From CAYWNA01 sp964459305 (GTDB lineage Bacteria > Planctomycetota > Planctomycetia > Pirellulales > Pirellulaceae): 64,000 nt of DNA. The DNA lies in contig CAYWNA010000019.1 of assembly GCA_964459305.1 (NCBI GenBank), positions 27,159 to 91,158 on the forward strand, in the 5' to 3' direction. Shown in pieces: positions 46,631 through 56,047 of the stretch. The translations under genes were made by a program, and so were the position numbers. Numbering within the stretch: position 1 is the first letter of the stretch; the number at the start of each line of letters is the position of its first letter. Below the pieces are notes generated by a model that had not been told where the DNA came from, did not search any database, and saw only the letters and a list, made by a program, of their open reading frames with translations.

Positions 46631-47098
46631 ATGGAAAGTTGCGAGTGTCTCGATGCGGTTTTGTCACCTTTCGAAGGCAAACAAGAAGAACTGATTCCCA
46701 TCTTGCAGCGCGTGCAAGAGGAATTCGGGTACCTGCCACAGAACGCGATGTTCGACATCGCCCGGTTCGCACGCGTGCCGGAAAGCGCCGTCTACGCCGT
46801 TGCGACTTTCTATGCCCAGTTTCGTTTTACGCCCATCGGCAAGACGCACATTATGGTCTGCCGCGGAACGGCGTGCCATGTGCGCGGGGCAACCAGGATT
46901 CTGGAAGCCCTTGAGAACCAATTGGGGATCAAAGAAGGGGAAACCACCGAAGATCTCGAATACACGCTCGATTCGGTCGCGTGTATTGGGGCCTGTGGCC
47001 TATCGCCTTGCATCACGATCAACAAGCAGGTGAAGGCAAAAGTGACCCCGAAGAAAGTCACCAAGCTGTTGCGAACGGGAAGTGGCGGAGAGTCTTGA
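46631..47098 (+). CDS. NuoE/HoxE-like [2Fe-2S] subunit of NAD(P)-linked formate dehydrogenase
   Basis: 155 residues from ATG 46631. The helical NuoE start (IPILQRVQEEFGYLPQNAMFDIARFARVPESAVYAVATFYAQFRF) leads into a thioredoxin-like [2Fe-2S] fold with Cys pairs in VCRGTACHVRGA and SVACIGACGLSPC. It relays electrons between the NADH/FMN subunit and the rest of the complex. It is the first gene of the operon with a NuoF-like and an FdhA-like gene, whose order E-F-A matches soluble NAD-dependent formate dehydrogenases and electron-confurcating relatives. The following start lies 40 bases downstream. Confidence 0.92.
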   Translation: MESCECLDAVLSPFEGKQEELIPILQRVQEEFGYLPQNAMFDIARFARVPESAVYAVATFYAQFRFTPIGKTHIMVCRGTACHVRGATRILEALENQLGIKEGETTEDLEYTLDSVACIGACGLSPCITINKQVKAKVTPKKVTKLLRTGSGGES

Positions 47099-47138
47099 CG
47101 GGCGGTGGCGAAAACTTGGACCAAAGGAGCAATCAGAC

Positions 47139-49055
47139 GTGAGCGCAACACGGGCGAGACTGGAAGACGCCAACGATCTCGAAAAAGTCCGTACCCGGGC
47201 AATCGCGGAGCAAGACGGAATTCCGCACCGCGTCCGGGTATGCCTGGGCACTGGCTGCAGGGCAAAGGGAGCGGATGAGGTATTCGAGCAATTCCGCCGT
47301 GAGGCCGAAGCGATCGACGCCGAGTCGATGGTGGTGGGCGTCAAGTGTACGGGCTGCCACGGCTTCTGCGAGCGCGGTCCGCTGGTGATCGTCGATCCGG
47401 GAAATGTCTTCTACCCGGAGGTTACGGAACAGGATGTCCCCGAAATCTGGCAGGAATCGGTAACCGCCGGGCGCGTTGTCGAGAGGTTGCTTTACAAGGA
47501 CGACAAGACCGGCGAGTCGCGGACCACGCCGGAGGAAATCCCGTTCTACTGCAAACAGACGCCCATCGTCCTGTCGCACAACGGCACGATCGACCCGACG
47601 AACATCGAAGAGTACATCGCGGTAAACGGATACGGCGGGTTAGCCAGGGCCCTCAGTACCATGAAGCCGCAAGACGTGATCGAAGAGGTTGCCAAGTCCG
47701 GGCTGCGCGGCCGTGGCGGCGCCGGGTTTTCCGCAGGGCGCAAATGGCAGTTTGCCTCTGATGCACAGGGGGAAACGAAATACATCATCGCCAACGCCGA
47801 CGAAGGCGACCCTGGCGCGTTCATGAACCGCTCGTTGCTCGAGGGCGATCCTCACGCGCTGTTGGAGGGAATGGCGATCGCCGGTTACGCTATCGGGGCC
47901 AGCCTGGGTTACGTCTACTGCCGAGCGGAATACCCGCTGGCATTAGAACGTCTGCGCATCGCGATGGCGCAAGCGGAAGAGTATGGGATCTTGGGCGAAA
48001 ACGTCCTGGGGTCCGGGTTCGATTTCCGCACCAAGATCAAGGAAGGGGCCGGTGCATTTGTCTGTGGTGAAGAAACCGCACTGATCGCTTCGATCGAAGG
48101 CAAACGGGGAATGCCTCGTCCGCGGCCGCCGTTCCCCGCGGTCTCCGGACTGTGGGGCAAACCGACCGTTATCAGCAACGTGGAAACCCTCGCGTGCGTG
48201 TCGCACATCTTGCAGAACGGGGCCGACTGGTTTGCCCAGTATGGTACCGAAAAGAGTAAAGGCACAAAGACGTTCGCCCTGGTTGGGCAGGTCAAGCATA
48301 CGGGGTTGGTCGAGGTCCCAATGGGGACGACGCTGCGGGAGTTGATCTTCGACATCGGTGGTGGCGTGTTGGACGACAAGGAATTCAAGGCCGTGCAGAC
48401 GGGCGGCCCTTCCGGAGGCTGTATCCCGGCCGACATGCTCAACACCCCGGTCGACTACGATTCGCTACAGGCCGCCGGATCGATCATGGGCTCCGGCGGC
48501 ATGGTCGTCATGGACGAGAATACCTGCATGGTTGATTTTGCACGTTATTTCCTCGACTTCGCTCAGAAGGAATCATGCGGCGAGTGTGTACCATGCCGCT
48601 TGGGGACCAATCAGTTGCTGACGATCCTGGAAGATATCACGCAGGGGCGTGGAAGGCCGGGCGACATCGAGTTGCTGGTGGAATTGGCCGAAGGCGTGAA
48701 GAAGGGATCGCTTTGCGGCTTGGGCCAAACGGCCCCGAACCCCGTTTTGACCACCATCCGCTACTTCCGCGACGAATACGAGGCCCACATCAACGAGCAG
48801 CGTTGCCCGGCAAAACAGTGCCGTGGCATGTTCCAGTACGAGATCGATCCTGAAATATGCAACGGTTGCCGATTGTGCGCGAAGAGGTGCCCCGTGGACG
48901 CCATCTCCGGCGACAAGAAGCAACCGCAAGTGATCGACCAGGTTGTCTGCACGGACTGCGGAACATGCTTCGACATATGTGCATTTGCGTCGGTAAAGAA
49001 AGTAGATCGGGTGGAGGAGACCAAGGAGGTGGACGAGATGGCGCCGACGGCATAG
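47139..49055 (+). CDS. NuoF-like NAD(P)H/FMN subunit of formate dehydrogenase with extra iron-sulfur domains
   Basis: 638 residues from GTG 47139 (AGGAG nine bases upstream); the frame extends to 47082 but overlaps the previous gene. An N-terminal thioredoxin-like [2Fe-2S] region (CLGTGCRAKGAD...CTGCHGFCERGP) precedes the NuoF core with the FMN/NAD loop GLRGRGGAGFSAGRKW, EGDPGAFMNRSLLEGDPH and a [4Fe-4S] site ESCGECVPCRLG. The C-terminus adds two [4Fe-4S] ferredoxin motifs (CNGCRLCAKRCPVDAI and CTDCGTCFDICAF). The module order equals HydB/HytB-type subunits. It exchanges electrons with NAD(P) in the cytoplasm. Confidence 0.94.
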   Translation: MSATRARLEDANDLEKVRTRAIAEQDGIPHRVRVCLGTGCRAKGADEVFEQFRREAEAIDAESMVVGVKCTGCHGFCERGPLVIVDPGNVFYPEVTEQDVPEIWQESVTAGRVVERLLYKDDKTGESRTTPEEIPFYCKQTPIVLSHNGTIDPTNIEEYIAVNGYGGLARALSTMKPQDVIEEVAKSGLRGRGGAGFSAGRKWQFASDAQGETKYIIANADEGDPGAFMNRSLLEGDPHALLEGMAIAGYAIGASLGYVYCRAEYPLALERLRIAMAQAEEYGILGENVLGSGFDFRTKIKEGAGAFVCGEETALIASIEGKRGMPRPRPPFPAVSGLWGKPTVISNVETLACVSHILQNGADWFAQYGTEKSKGTKTFALVGQVKHTGLVEVPMGTTLRELIFDIGGGVLDDKEFKAVQTGGPSGGCIPADMLNTPVDYDSLQAAGSIMGSGGMVVMDENTCMVDFARYFLDFAQKESCGECVPCRLGTNQLLTILEDITQGRGRPGDIELLVELAEGVKKGSLCGLGQTAPNPVLTTIRYFRDEYEAHINEQRCPAKQCRGMFQYEIDPEICNGCRLCAKRCPVDAISGDKKQPQVIDQVVCTDCGTCFDICAFASVKKVDRVEETKEVDEMAPTA

Positions 49056-49089
49056 TCGCCGGTGCCACGTGGTTACGAATTCCTATGTT

Positions 49090-49148
49090 GTAGCTACGCT
49101 CGCCAGAGCGTGGATGCCATCGCCCCACGCTCTGTCGAGCGTAGCTAC
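49090..49148. repeat. Inverted repeat inside the formate dehydrogenase operon
   Basis: Arms 49090..49113 (GTAGCTACGCTCGCCAGAGC...) and 49125..49148 match with one mismatch in 24 around an 11-base loop. It occupies the gap between the NuoF-like and FdhA-like genes, so it may lower or tune downstream expression if it is not a terminator. Confidence 0.88.
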
Positions 49149-49195
49149 GACCGGCGGCAACGGTGCAGCATTCAAGAAGAAAAGGGAAATCGAAC

Positions 49196-51880
49196 GTGGA
49201 GAAACTCACGCTAACGATTGACGGCCAGAAGACCACGGCAGAACCGGGCATGACCATCCTGGAAGCGGCGGCGGCCGCGGGCACCTACATCCCGCACCTG
49301 TGCCATCACCCGGATCTGAAGCCGGTCGGTGTCTGCCGGGTGTGCATGGTCGAGGTCGAGGGTCGCCAGACGTTGTCTTGTCTTGCTCCGGCCGAGGACG
49401 GCATGGTCGTGCGGACCGAAAGCGAAACGATCAACCAGGTTCGCCGGATCGCGGTGGAATTGCTGCTGGTGAACCACGACGGCGATTGCCTTAGCTGTGC
49501 GCAGAATAATAGCTGCGAGCTTCAACGCGTTGCCAACTACGTCGGGATCGACGAGGATCGGCTCGCGCGGCTGAGGCGTCGCGAAACGGCCCAGCCCGTC
49601 GATAGCTCCAATCCGTTCTTTGACCTGGATCACGGCAAGTGCATCCTTTGCGGTATCTGCGTTCGCACCTGTGATGAGATCGTTGGAGTGAACGCGCTCG
49701 ACTACGCGTTCCGTGGGGTCAATACGCTGATCAGCACCTTTGGAAACAAGGGGATGAAGGATTCGCGGTGCGTGTCCTGCGGCGAATGCGTCGTCAGGTG
49801 TCCCGTCGGCGCGCTGACACCCAAGGTGTTCCAGACGCCGTCACGCGAGGTCAAGACGGTTTGTCCTTACTGTGGCGTTGGTTGCAGCATCTACCTGGGT
49901 GTTCGCGGAAATCGGCTCGTCAGCTCGCGCGGGGCCACCGAAAGCCCGGTCAACCATGGCCGCCTGTGTGTGAAAGGCCGTTTTGGAAACGACTTTGTCA
50001 ATCATCCCGATCGCCTGACGACGCCACTGATCAGGAAGAACGGCGAGTTCGTCGAAGCGTCGTGGGACGAAGCTTTGGACTTGGTGGCCAAGGAGTTTTC
50101 GAGACGCAAGGGCGACCAGTTCGCGTCGACTGCATCAGCCAAGTGTACCAACGAAGACAACTACGTGATCCAGAAATTCACCAGGGCAGTGATGGGTTCG
50201 AACAGTATCGATCACTGTGCCCGGTTGTGACATAGCCCCACCGTGGCCGGTCTGGTCACATCGTTCGGCAGCGGCGCCATGACCAACAGCGTCGAAGAGC
50301 TTCGTCATGCGGGATGCATCTTTGCCATCGGCACCAACACCACTGTGGCGCACCCCGTGCTGGCGTTGAACGTCAAAGAAGCCGCAAAACGCGGCGCCAC
50401 CCTGATTGTCGCCAATCCCAAGGAAATCGAGCTGGCAGAGCATGCGGCCATCTTCCTGCAACACAAGCCGGGAACGGACGTCGTCCTGCTGATGGGTATG
50501 ATGCGCGCGATCGTCGACGAAGGGCTACACGACGAGCAGTTCATCGCCGATCGTTGCGAGAACTTCGAGGAGTTCCGAGAATCGCTCGCCAACTTTGATC
50601 TGGATTACGTCGAACAGACGACGGGTGTGCCGAAAGGGAAGATCATCGAAGCGGCGCGGGCATACGCGACAAAGAAGCCGTCGTCGATCTGCTACGCCAT
50701 GGGCATCACGCAGCATACGCACGGCACCGACAACGTGATGGCAACGGCGAACCTGGCCATGCTGACCGGCAATATCGGCAAGCCGTCGACGGGCGTGAAT
50801 CCGCTCCGGGGCCAAAACAACGTGCAAGGCGCTTGCGACATGGGCGCCCTGCCCAACGTCTATCCGGGCTACCAGAAGGTCGTCGACCCGGACGTGAAGA
50901 AGAAGTTCGAAACGGCCTGGGAGTGCGAGCTAAACAGTTCTCTCGGAACACCTCTGACGGAAGTCTTCCATGCGATTACCGACGGTAAGGTCACAGCGTT
51001 CTACATGGTCGGCGAGAATCCCATCCTGGCCGATGCCGATGCCAACCACGTCGAGGAAGCGTTGAACGAGATCGAATTCCTCGTCTGCCAGGATATCTTT
51101 CTCACCGAGACCGCGAAGTTCGCCCATGTCGTCCTTCCGGCGGCGAGCTTTGCCGAAAAGGACGGCACAAACACCAACACCGAACGTCGCGTCCAACGCG
51201 TTCGCCCGGCAATCGAACCGGTTGGCGATTCCAAGCCTGACTGGTGGATCGCATGCGAAATCGCCAAGCGGATGGGCGCGAAGGGGTTCGACTTTGCCGA
51301 CCCCAGAGAAATTATGGCCGAAATCGCTTCGCTAACGCCCAGCTATGGCGGTATGACTTACGAACGTCTGGAAAGCGATGGATTGCAGTGGCCGTGTCCC
51401 AACCCGGAACACCCTGGTACGCCGTATCTGCACTCTGAGAAATTCGCACGAGGCAAGGGCCATTTTGTGCCACTTGAGTACAAGGAACCTGCTGAACTGC
51501 CAGACGACAAGTACCCGCTCACCCTCACGACCGACCGAAGCATCTTTCACTTCCACACCAGCACGATGAGCCGGCGAGTGGAAGGACTAGACGCGTTGGA
51601 CAGCGAGGAGCTGTTGCGAATCCACCCGGAGGACGCCGCGCGTCAGGAGATCGCCGACGGCGACTTGCTCAGCGTGTCATCGCGCCGCGGCAAGATCAAC
51701 GTGCGAGCGAAGATCACCGACACATGTCCCCCGGGCGTCGTATCGCTTACCTTCCACTTCGCCGAATCACCAACCAACGTCCTCACCAACGCCGCCCTCG
51801 ACCCGGTATCCAAAATTCCCGAGACGAAAGTCTGTGCCGTGCGAATCGAGAAGGTGGCGGAAGAGGCAACGTGTTCGTAG
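49196..51880 (+). CDS. Selenocysteine-containing formate dehydrogenase alpha subunit (UGA at 50228..50230 read as Sec)
   Basis: GTG 49196 to the stop at 51880 gives 894 residues when the in-frame TGA at 50228 is read through as Sec345; conventional gene calling would split it into two frames (ending 50230, restarting about 50243). The N-terminus is a [2Fe-2S] ferredoxin (Cys 36, 47, 50), a NuoG-type HDGDCLSCAQNNSC cluster (H-x3-C-x2-C-x5-C), and two [4Fe-4S] motifs (CILCGICVRTC, CVSCGECVVRCP). The molybdo/tungstopterin domain starts CPYCGVGCSIY and continues through NSIDHCARL-U-HSPTVAGL, where formate dehydrogenases have Cys or Sec followed by the catalytic His. The bis-MGD binding end (SVSSRRGKINVRAKITDTCPPGVV) is intact. 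It oxidises formate to CO2 or the reverse. Confidence 0.93.
50228..50259 (+). promoter_or_regulatory. UGA (Sec) codon with bacterial SECIS-like hairpin
   Basis: After the TGA, GTGGCC (50243..50248) pairs with GGTCAC (50254..50259) through six base pairs, one of them G-U, around a five-base loop GGTCT. The apical GGU-containing loop and its distance from the UGA (about 18 bases) match the bSECIS of E. coli fdhF, which is recognised by SelB. A weaker GCC/GGC pairing (50235..50237 with 50267..50269) could close a lower stem. Confidence 0.8.
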
Positions 51881-51882
51881 TA

Positions 51883-51896
51883 CCGCCTTTAGGCGG
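51883..51896. terminator. Small hairpin between convergent genes
   Basis: CCGCC (51883..51887) and GGCGG (51892..51896) pair around a TTTA loop in the 22-base gap between the FdhA stop and the end of the nuclease-like gene. A similar CCGCC-TTTT-GGCGG core occurs at 145..158. It may stop transcription from both sides, though no long T-run follows. Confidence 0.4.
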
Positions 51897-51902
51897 AATC
51901 TT

Positions 51903-52463
51903 CTATGATGGAGGAGGTTGCAGGGAACTGCCGCCTAACGTCGGAAGAGTTACTGGGTGTTGGCTGCGTGACCTCCGATCAAGCACTACCGTCGGCAAAA
52001 CGTAGAATCTCCACTGGCTCAGATCGAGCGGATCGATGGATTCCTTTTCTCTATGGGCAAGAAGAGCAAACACGTACACGTCTGCTTGGCGTTTTGCATC
52101 GTCACTCAGAATATTCGTTTCCGGATCCCAAGCACGCGTCTTCGGCGTCCGGAACACGATGTTTGATAGCTGATTCTGTCGCCAGCTCTGGACATAGGCG
52201 GCGGACTTCACTTCGCCTCGGATATGCGAGCCCGTGGCGAGATCAAACGGCGCCCATTCGTCTCGGACATCAGTCTCGGCCAGACCCAACGCTCGCGCCA
52301 CAATGTACTCCGCAAGTACGCCCCGCGTCGCGTTGCTCACGAGATCCGAAGTGCTCCATTGCCAGAAGTTTAGAAGGTCGAAAGGCAACGTTCGGTTTCC
52401 GTCACGAAAGGCCTTATTGCCAGATTTTCTTCTGACCGTGAGTCGACCCAGATTCGTCGCCAT
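51903..52463 (-). CDS. PD-(D/E)XK-like nuclease-fold protein (conserved, uncharacterised)
   Basis: 186 residues from ATG 52463. The core TRGVLAEYIVARALGL...DEWAPFDLATGSHIRGEVKSAAYVQSW places an acidic helix residue, a strand Asp and an E-x-K in the order found in restriction-endonuclease-fold enzymes. The N-terminus is basic (RRKSGNKAFRDGNRTL). I recognise the overall sequence as resembling a widespread conserved family without assigned function. There is no methyltransferase partner next door. It is convergent with the formate dehydrogenase operon and unrelated by context. It may be a DNA-repair or defence nuclease; that is inference from the motif alone. Confidence 0.65.
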   Translation of the reverse strand: MATNLGRLTVRRKSGNKAFRDGNRTLPFDLLNFWQWSTSDLVSNATRGVLAEYIVARALGLAETDVRDEWAPFDLATGSHIRGEVKSAAYVQSWRQNQLSNIVFRTPKTRAWDPETNILSDDAKRQADVYVFALLAHREKESIDPLDLSQWRFYVLPTVVLDRRSRSQHPVTLPTLGGSSLQPPPS

Positions 52464-52554
52464 TTTGGATTGCCCTCCGGGTGGAAAAACCGATTGTCAC
52501 GGCGAATGGAGAACGGGCATTGGCCGACTCTTGCTCATTCGTGACGTATCAACG

Positions 52555-53739
52555 TCACTCCAGCACTACGACGGACTCGATCATCGAGTGTTCGCACAGA
52601 GTGCGCTGATTCCCCTCGGCGTCACGGTACCAGATGCCGGCACCATCGGTCAGCACGATACCGCCGCCGCGGCACAGGTCGTACGACAGCACGTTTGGTG
52701 CAATCGTGTCCGTCTGGCCTTCGGGCGTACGACGCATCAGTTCCCAGCTCTTCGGCACCAAACCGTGCTCGGCGTCGTCCCCCGCCTTTTTCAGCGCCTG
52801 TTTCGTGTCAATCATATGTCCCCACAGCATCATATACTGCTGATGCGGTGAATTGGGTCGGCGCGGCCCGCCCGTGGCTAGCGGTTTGCCGGTGAACATC
52901 ATCGAAAAGAAGTTCAAGAAATGAAAAATCGCATAGAGCAATCGGAAAGGGAACAACACAATATCCAGCAGCACCCGCAACGGATGGAATTCGCCGTGGC
53001 CGACAGGTTTGTACGGGCGCCGGATGCAAAACAGCGTTCCGTCGGCCATGACGCGCGGCAGGAGGTAGTCCGTATCAGGATCTTCCAAGATTCGTTTGAC
53101 TTCGCCGCTGCCTTCGATGTCCAACGATTCGATGCCATAGGGACCAAGCCCTACGAAGGCACCATGCTGGTTGCGCGCGACGCCGGCGGACTGGTAGACA
53201 ACGCATTTCCGGTCATCAAGCATCCACGCGGGCGCTTGGTCGACCGAATCACCACCGGTCACGTCGTTCCAATGGCGACCTTCGTTCCTGCTGAAAGCAA
53301 GTGTGACGGTGCCTGCCTCGCGCCTCAGCGAGACGGCAGCAAAACCTGATGGATGGCATGCGAGCGAGTCGGCGGGAAACGCATCGCGGTGCATCAGACG
53401 ATATTCCCGATCCTTGGACAGATCGTATCGGAACAAACCGTGGACGTCGCCCACCTGGAGCAGGTAATACAATTCGTCCGCACTCGCCCCGCGCGACACC
53501 GCACGTACAGCCACGCGACTCCGCGGTTCGGCCTCGTCCTGCCACTGCGACCATTCGGGCGGCGCCATTCCCATCGAGCCCCAAACGCCGCTCCGGCCTT
53601 TCCAGCCGTCGTTGGCCAGTCTTTGCGCTTGTCGATCCAGCGATTCTTTCGCAAACGGGCTTTCGATTTCGCGCGCTTCGCGACCGTCCTGCTTAACAAA
53701 CAATCGTCCCGAAGCGAGGAATGCGATATTCGGATCCAT
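52555..53739 (-). CDS. Uncharacterised beta-propeller-like protein with a membrane segment
   Basis: 394 residues from ATG 53739. The first 250 residues look like propeller blades (FLASGRLFVKQDGREAREI, LYYLLQVGDVHGLFRYDLSKDREYRL, GTVTLAFSRNEGRHWNDVTGGDSVDQAPAWMLDDRKCVVYQS). A strongly hydrophobic stretch (LRVLLDIVLFPFRLLYAIFHFLNFFSMMF, about 265-295) interrupts the pattern and probably anchors the protein or forms a hairpin. No signal peptide or catalytic motif is evident. It precedes nothing obviously related; the FGGY kinase gene lies 51 bases upstream on the same strand, so they may share a transcript. Confidence 0.6.
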   Translation of the reverse strand: MDPNIAFLASGRLFVKQDGREAREIESPFAKESLDRQAQRLANDGWKGRSGVWGSMGMAPPEWSQWQDEAEPRSRVAVRAVSRGASADELYYLLQVGDVHGLFRYDLSKDREYRLMHRDAFPADSLACHPSGFAAVSLRREAGTVTLAFSRNEGRHWNDVTGGDSVDQAPAWMLDDRKCVVYQSAGVARNQHGAFVGLGPYGIESLDIEGSGEVKRILEDPDTDYLLPRVMADGTLFCIRRPYKPVGHGEFHPLRVLLDIVLFPFRLLYAIFHFLNFFSMMFTGKPLATGGPRRPNSPHQQYMMLWGHMIDTKQALKKAGDDAEHGLVPKSWELMRRTPEGQTDTIAPNVLSYDLCRGGGIVLTDGAGIWYRDAEGNQRTLCEHSMIESVVVLE

Positions 53740-53790
53740 AGACGCAAACCACGAAATGACAGTACAAGCGTATGATGAGAAGCCTTGCCG

Positions 53791-55431
53791 CTATCCCTGA
53801 TACTTGGCCAATTGTTGTTTGAACTGTTCAAGTCCGTTCTGGTAGACGCCTTTCCAAGCGTCATCACAGGCGACGGGCTTGCGGTACTTCACCATGGTTG
53901 CCACTGCGTCGGCCACGGTGTAGGGCTCGCGGTTGCGACGTTTGCAGCGAAGGTTCGATTCGTGCGCGGCCAGGGCCGTCACTGCCGCTCCCAGCGCAGG
54001 CCCCTCTTCGTTTCGCAGCCGCTTCAAACCACGGCCGAGGACCGAGGCAAGGATTTCGCACGCCAGATCGCTTCGGCCAACGCCGCCCGACACCGTGATC
54101 TCCTCGATCCCCAGGCCAATACTCCCTTGTGCTCTCACGTGTGACTCGACACCCAAGGCGATCATATACGCGACCGCTTCCAGCGACGCTCGGCGCCGCA
54201 CACCGCGGTTCTTCGGCGGCGCAGTCTCAACCCACTGGTCGCCTTTCCTCCTGAGCCAACGGATGCCCTTCTTCTCGTTCGTGATTCCCAACGAAGGCTC
54301 GGCATTGACAAAGGGCATGACCATCACGCCGCGGGATCCCGGTGGTACGGCACGGGCTTCTTCTTCCAGCGCAGTCCACTCCGCCTTGCTCCAGGTTTTG
54401 TCGGCCCCCACGGCATCGTTCAGGACTTGGGCGCCGTTGCTGTAACATCGCATCAGCAAGTAGGGCCCCCAGTTCAAACACATCACATCCAGATCGTCCA
54501 CGTCCGGCAGCTTCGCCGACGACGAGTTCACCACGGCCGATGTACCGAGGATCACCGCCATTTGGCCCTCGTTCACCGCTCCGCCGCCGACCAGTCCGGC
54601 CTGTTGATCATCCGAGGTAGGATAGACGATCGGGCGATGTTTCAAATCGACGCCGGCTTCCATGGCCAGGTTCTTCGACAGCTCGCCGACCGGTTCGTAG
54701 TGATCGACGATCGTCGGCAATTGCTTCCACGCCAGCGTCCTGTATTTCTGCTGGGCCAAGGCGCCAAGCATCTTCCGATTCCACTTCCGGTCGACGAAGC
54801 TCATAATGCCCGTGGATGCGGCCGACGACACGCTGGTAACGTCGAAGTTGCCGGTTAGATAACCTGCAGCCAGCGGCCCGTGGAGCAGAATGCGATGAGT
54901 CCGCTTCCAGTCGGACCATTTCAGGTACCGGTCGTCCTCGTTCTCGACATCCGCATCTTCGTCTTTGACCAAATGGCTCAACGAGTACCGATCGGCCCAA
55001 GGGCCACCGATCAGGTTGCTGACCGCTTGTTTTCCGCCTAGCCTTTCTTCGCCCCGCGCACGATAGGCCGCCAGTGTCTGGTCGTTCCAGCAGATGGCCC
55101 TGCGGATCGGGATGAGATTCTTGTCGATTCGGCCGGCCGTGTGATGCGTAGCCGAGATGCCGCCGGCTACCCAATCGTCGAGCCTGTCGATCTCCTTCAG
55201 CTGCGCGGCAATTCCGCGTACACTGGCCCTGGCTTGGCCCTCCAACTGTAACAGGTTCAATTCCGAAATGTTCTCATCCGGCGGATCGCCTTTCCATAAG
55301 TCCGTCGGCAACCGTACCTCCGCCAGCAGCCGGCCCTTCAAGTCAAACGCCAGGCACTTGACTTCGCCCGTACTGAAATCCCACCCGGTCACGACACTAC
55401 GCGGTGGCATGCAGAGGTCCAACTTGCTCAT
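53791..55431 (-). CDS. FGGY-family carbohydrate kinase
   Basis: 546 residues from ATG 55431 (MSKLDLCMPPRSVVTGWDFSTGEVKCLAFD, the phosphate-1 loop of the ASKHA fold). Later features include AICWNDQT (sugar-binding WxD), GLVGGGAVNEGQMAVILGTSAVVN, and the C-terminal ITVSGGVGRSDLACEILASVLG adenosine motif. FGGY kinases phosphorylate sugars such as xylulose, ribulose, glycerol or rhamnulose; the closest overall feel is xylulokinase, but specificity cannot be settled. It lacks a secretion signal and acts in the cytoplasm. It probably phosphorylates sugars released by nearby secreted glycosidases; that link is inference. Confidence 0.87.
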   Translation of the reverse strand: MSKLDLCMPPRSVVTGWDFSTGEVKCLAFDLKGRLLAEVRLPTDLWKGDPPDENISELNLLQLEGQARASVRGIAAQLKEIDRLDDWVAGGISATHHTAGRIDKNLIPIRRAICWNDQTLAAYRARGEERLGGKQAVSNLIGGPWADRYSLSHLVKDEDADVENEDDRYLKWSDWKRTHRILLHGPLAAGYLTGNFDVTSVSSAASTGIMSFVDRKWNRKMLGALAQQKYRTLAWKQLPTIVDHYEPVGELSKNLAMEAGVDLKHRPIVYPTSDDQQAGLVGGGAVNEGQMAVILGTSAVVNSSSAKLPDVDDLDVMCLNWGPYLLMRCYSNGAQVLNDAVGADKTWSKAEWTALEEEARAVPPGSRGVMVMPFVNAEPSLGITNEKKGIRWLRRKGDQWVETAPPKNRGVRRRASLEAVAYMIALGVESHVRAQGSIGLGIEEITVSGGVGRSDLACEILASVLGRGLKRLRNEEGPALGAAVTALAAHESNLRCKRRNREPYTVADAVATMVKYRKPVACDDAWKGVYQNGLEQFKQQLAKYQG

Positions 55432-55591
55432 GTGATAACTCCCGTATGCTCATCCTTAGTTGGCAGAGCGTGCCACAGACTCTCGCTCCACCTGCTCAAA
55501 TCGATTCCCTAATCTACCAACCCGGACCGCATTCGTACAGCCTCTGCCAGCCTTGCCCGTGTCTCACAAGACCGTCCCGTCTCGCTATCTC

Positions 55592-55614
55592 GTTCCCATG
55601 CTTTGCGTGGGAAC
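55592..55614. repeat. Short inverted repeat (GTTCCCATGC / GCGTGGGAAC)
   Basis: Ten-base arms with one G-U type mismatch surround a TTT loop. It is one of three palindromic pieces in this spacer. Confidence 0.65.
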
Positions 55615-55718
55615 TAAGTCTGTGGCGCTTTGCGTCGACCTGGACCAGAGACCGTCTGTGGACGCAAAGCGTCCCTTCGTACGTTCCGCGTTCTCTCCGA
55701 GGAGACTCCGTGAGAGCA

Positions 55719-55744
55719 ATTGCGGACTTCGCGAAGTCCGCAAT
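55719..55744. repeat. Perfect 26-base palindrome
   Basis: The half-site ATTGCGGACTTCG is followed directly by its complement, without a loop. It lies upstream of the FGGY kinase start (on the minus strand) by about 290 bases. Function unknown: palindromic repeat or dimer binding site. Confidence 0.8.
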
Positions 55745-56047
55745 ACTGTCCGTGGACCGCGCCACGGTGGGCAAGACGTATTCTTCGACTGCAGCGCGGT
55801 CACGGGTGAGTAATTCCACCAACTGGAAAAAGGACAGCGTGTTTCCGAGCTCGATCCGACCGAAGACGCCGGGGTTGACGGATCGTCGATTCCAATCCGA
55901 GACCCGTGGCCGGAGGGTTTCAATGAGTACGCGAACCGCTCGACTGCTCGCATGTGAGGCCACGACGGATCGCCTCTCACTCACCGTCGGTCAGCGGTTC
56001 ATCCACCGCCTGAGCGGACGAGGCGATGGAACCACTCTTCTTCCCGG

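Larger units (their letters stand above)
55432..56047. other. Long repeat-rich intergenic spacer
   Basis: About 615 bases with no supportable gene. It holds a short hairpin at 55592..55614, a GGCGCTTTGCGTC/GACGCAAAGCGTC pair in 55630..55675 and a 26-base perfect palindrome at 55719..55744. The clustering suggests an accumulation of small palindromic elements or remnants. Confidence 0.5.

Noticed and set aside
49163..51880. Two separate genes or a frameshifted pseudogene for FdhA
   Set aside because: Both halves are in the same frame with only a TGA between them, the TGA is at the known Sec position, and a SECIS-like stem follows; read-through is the simpler explanation.
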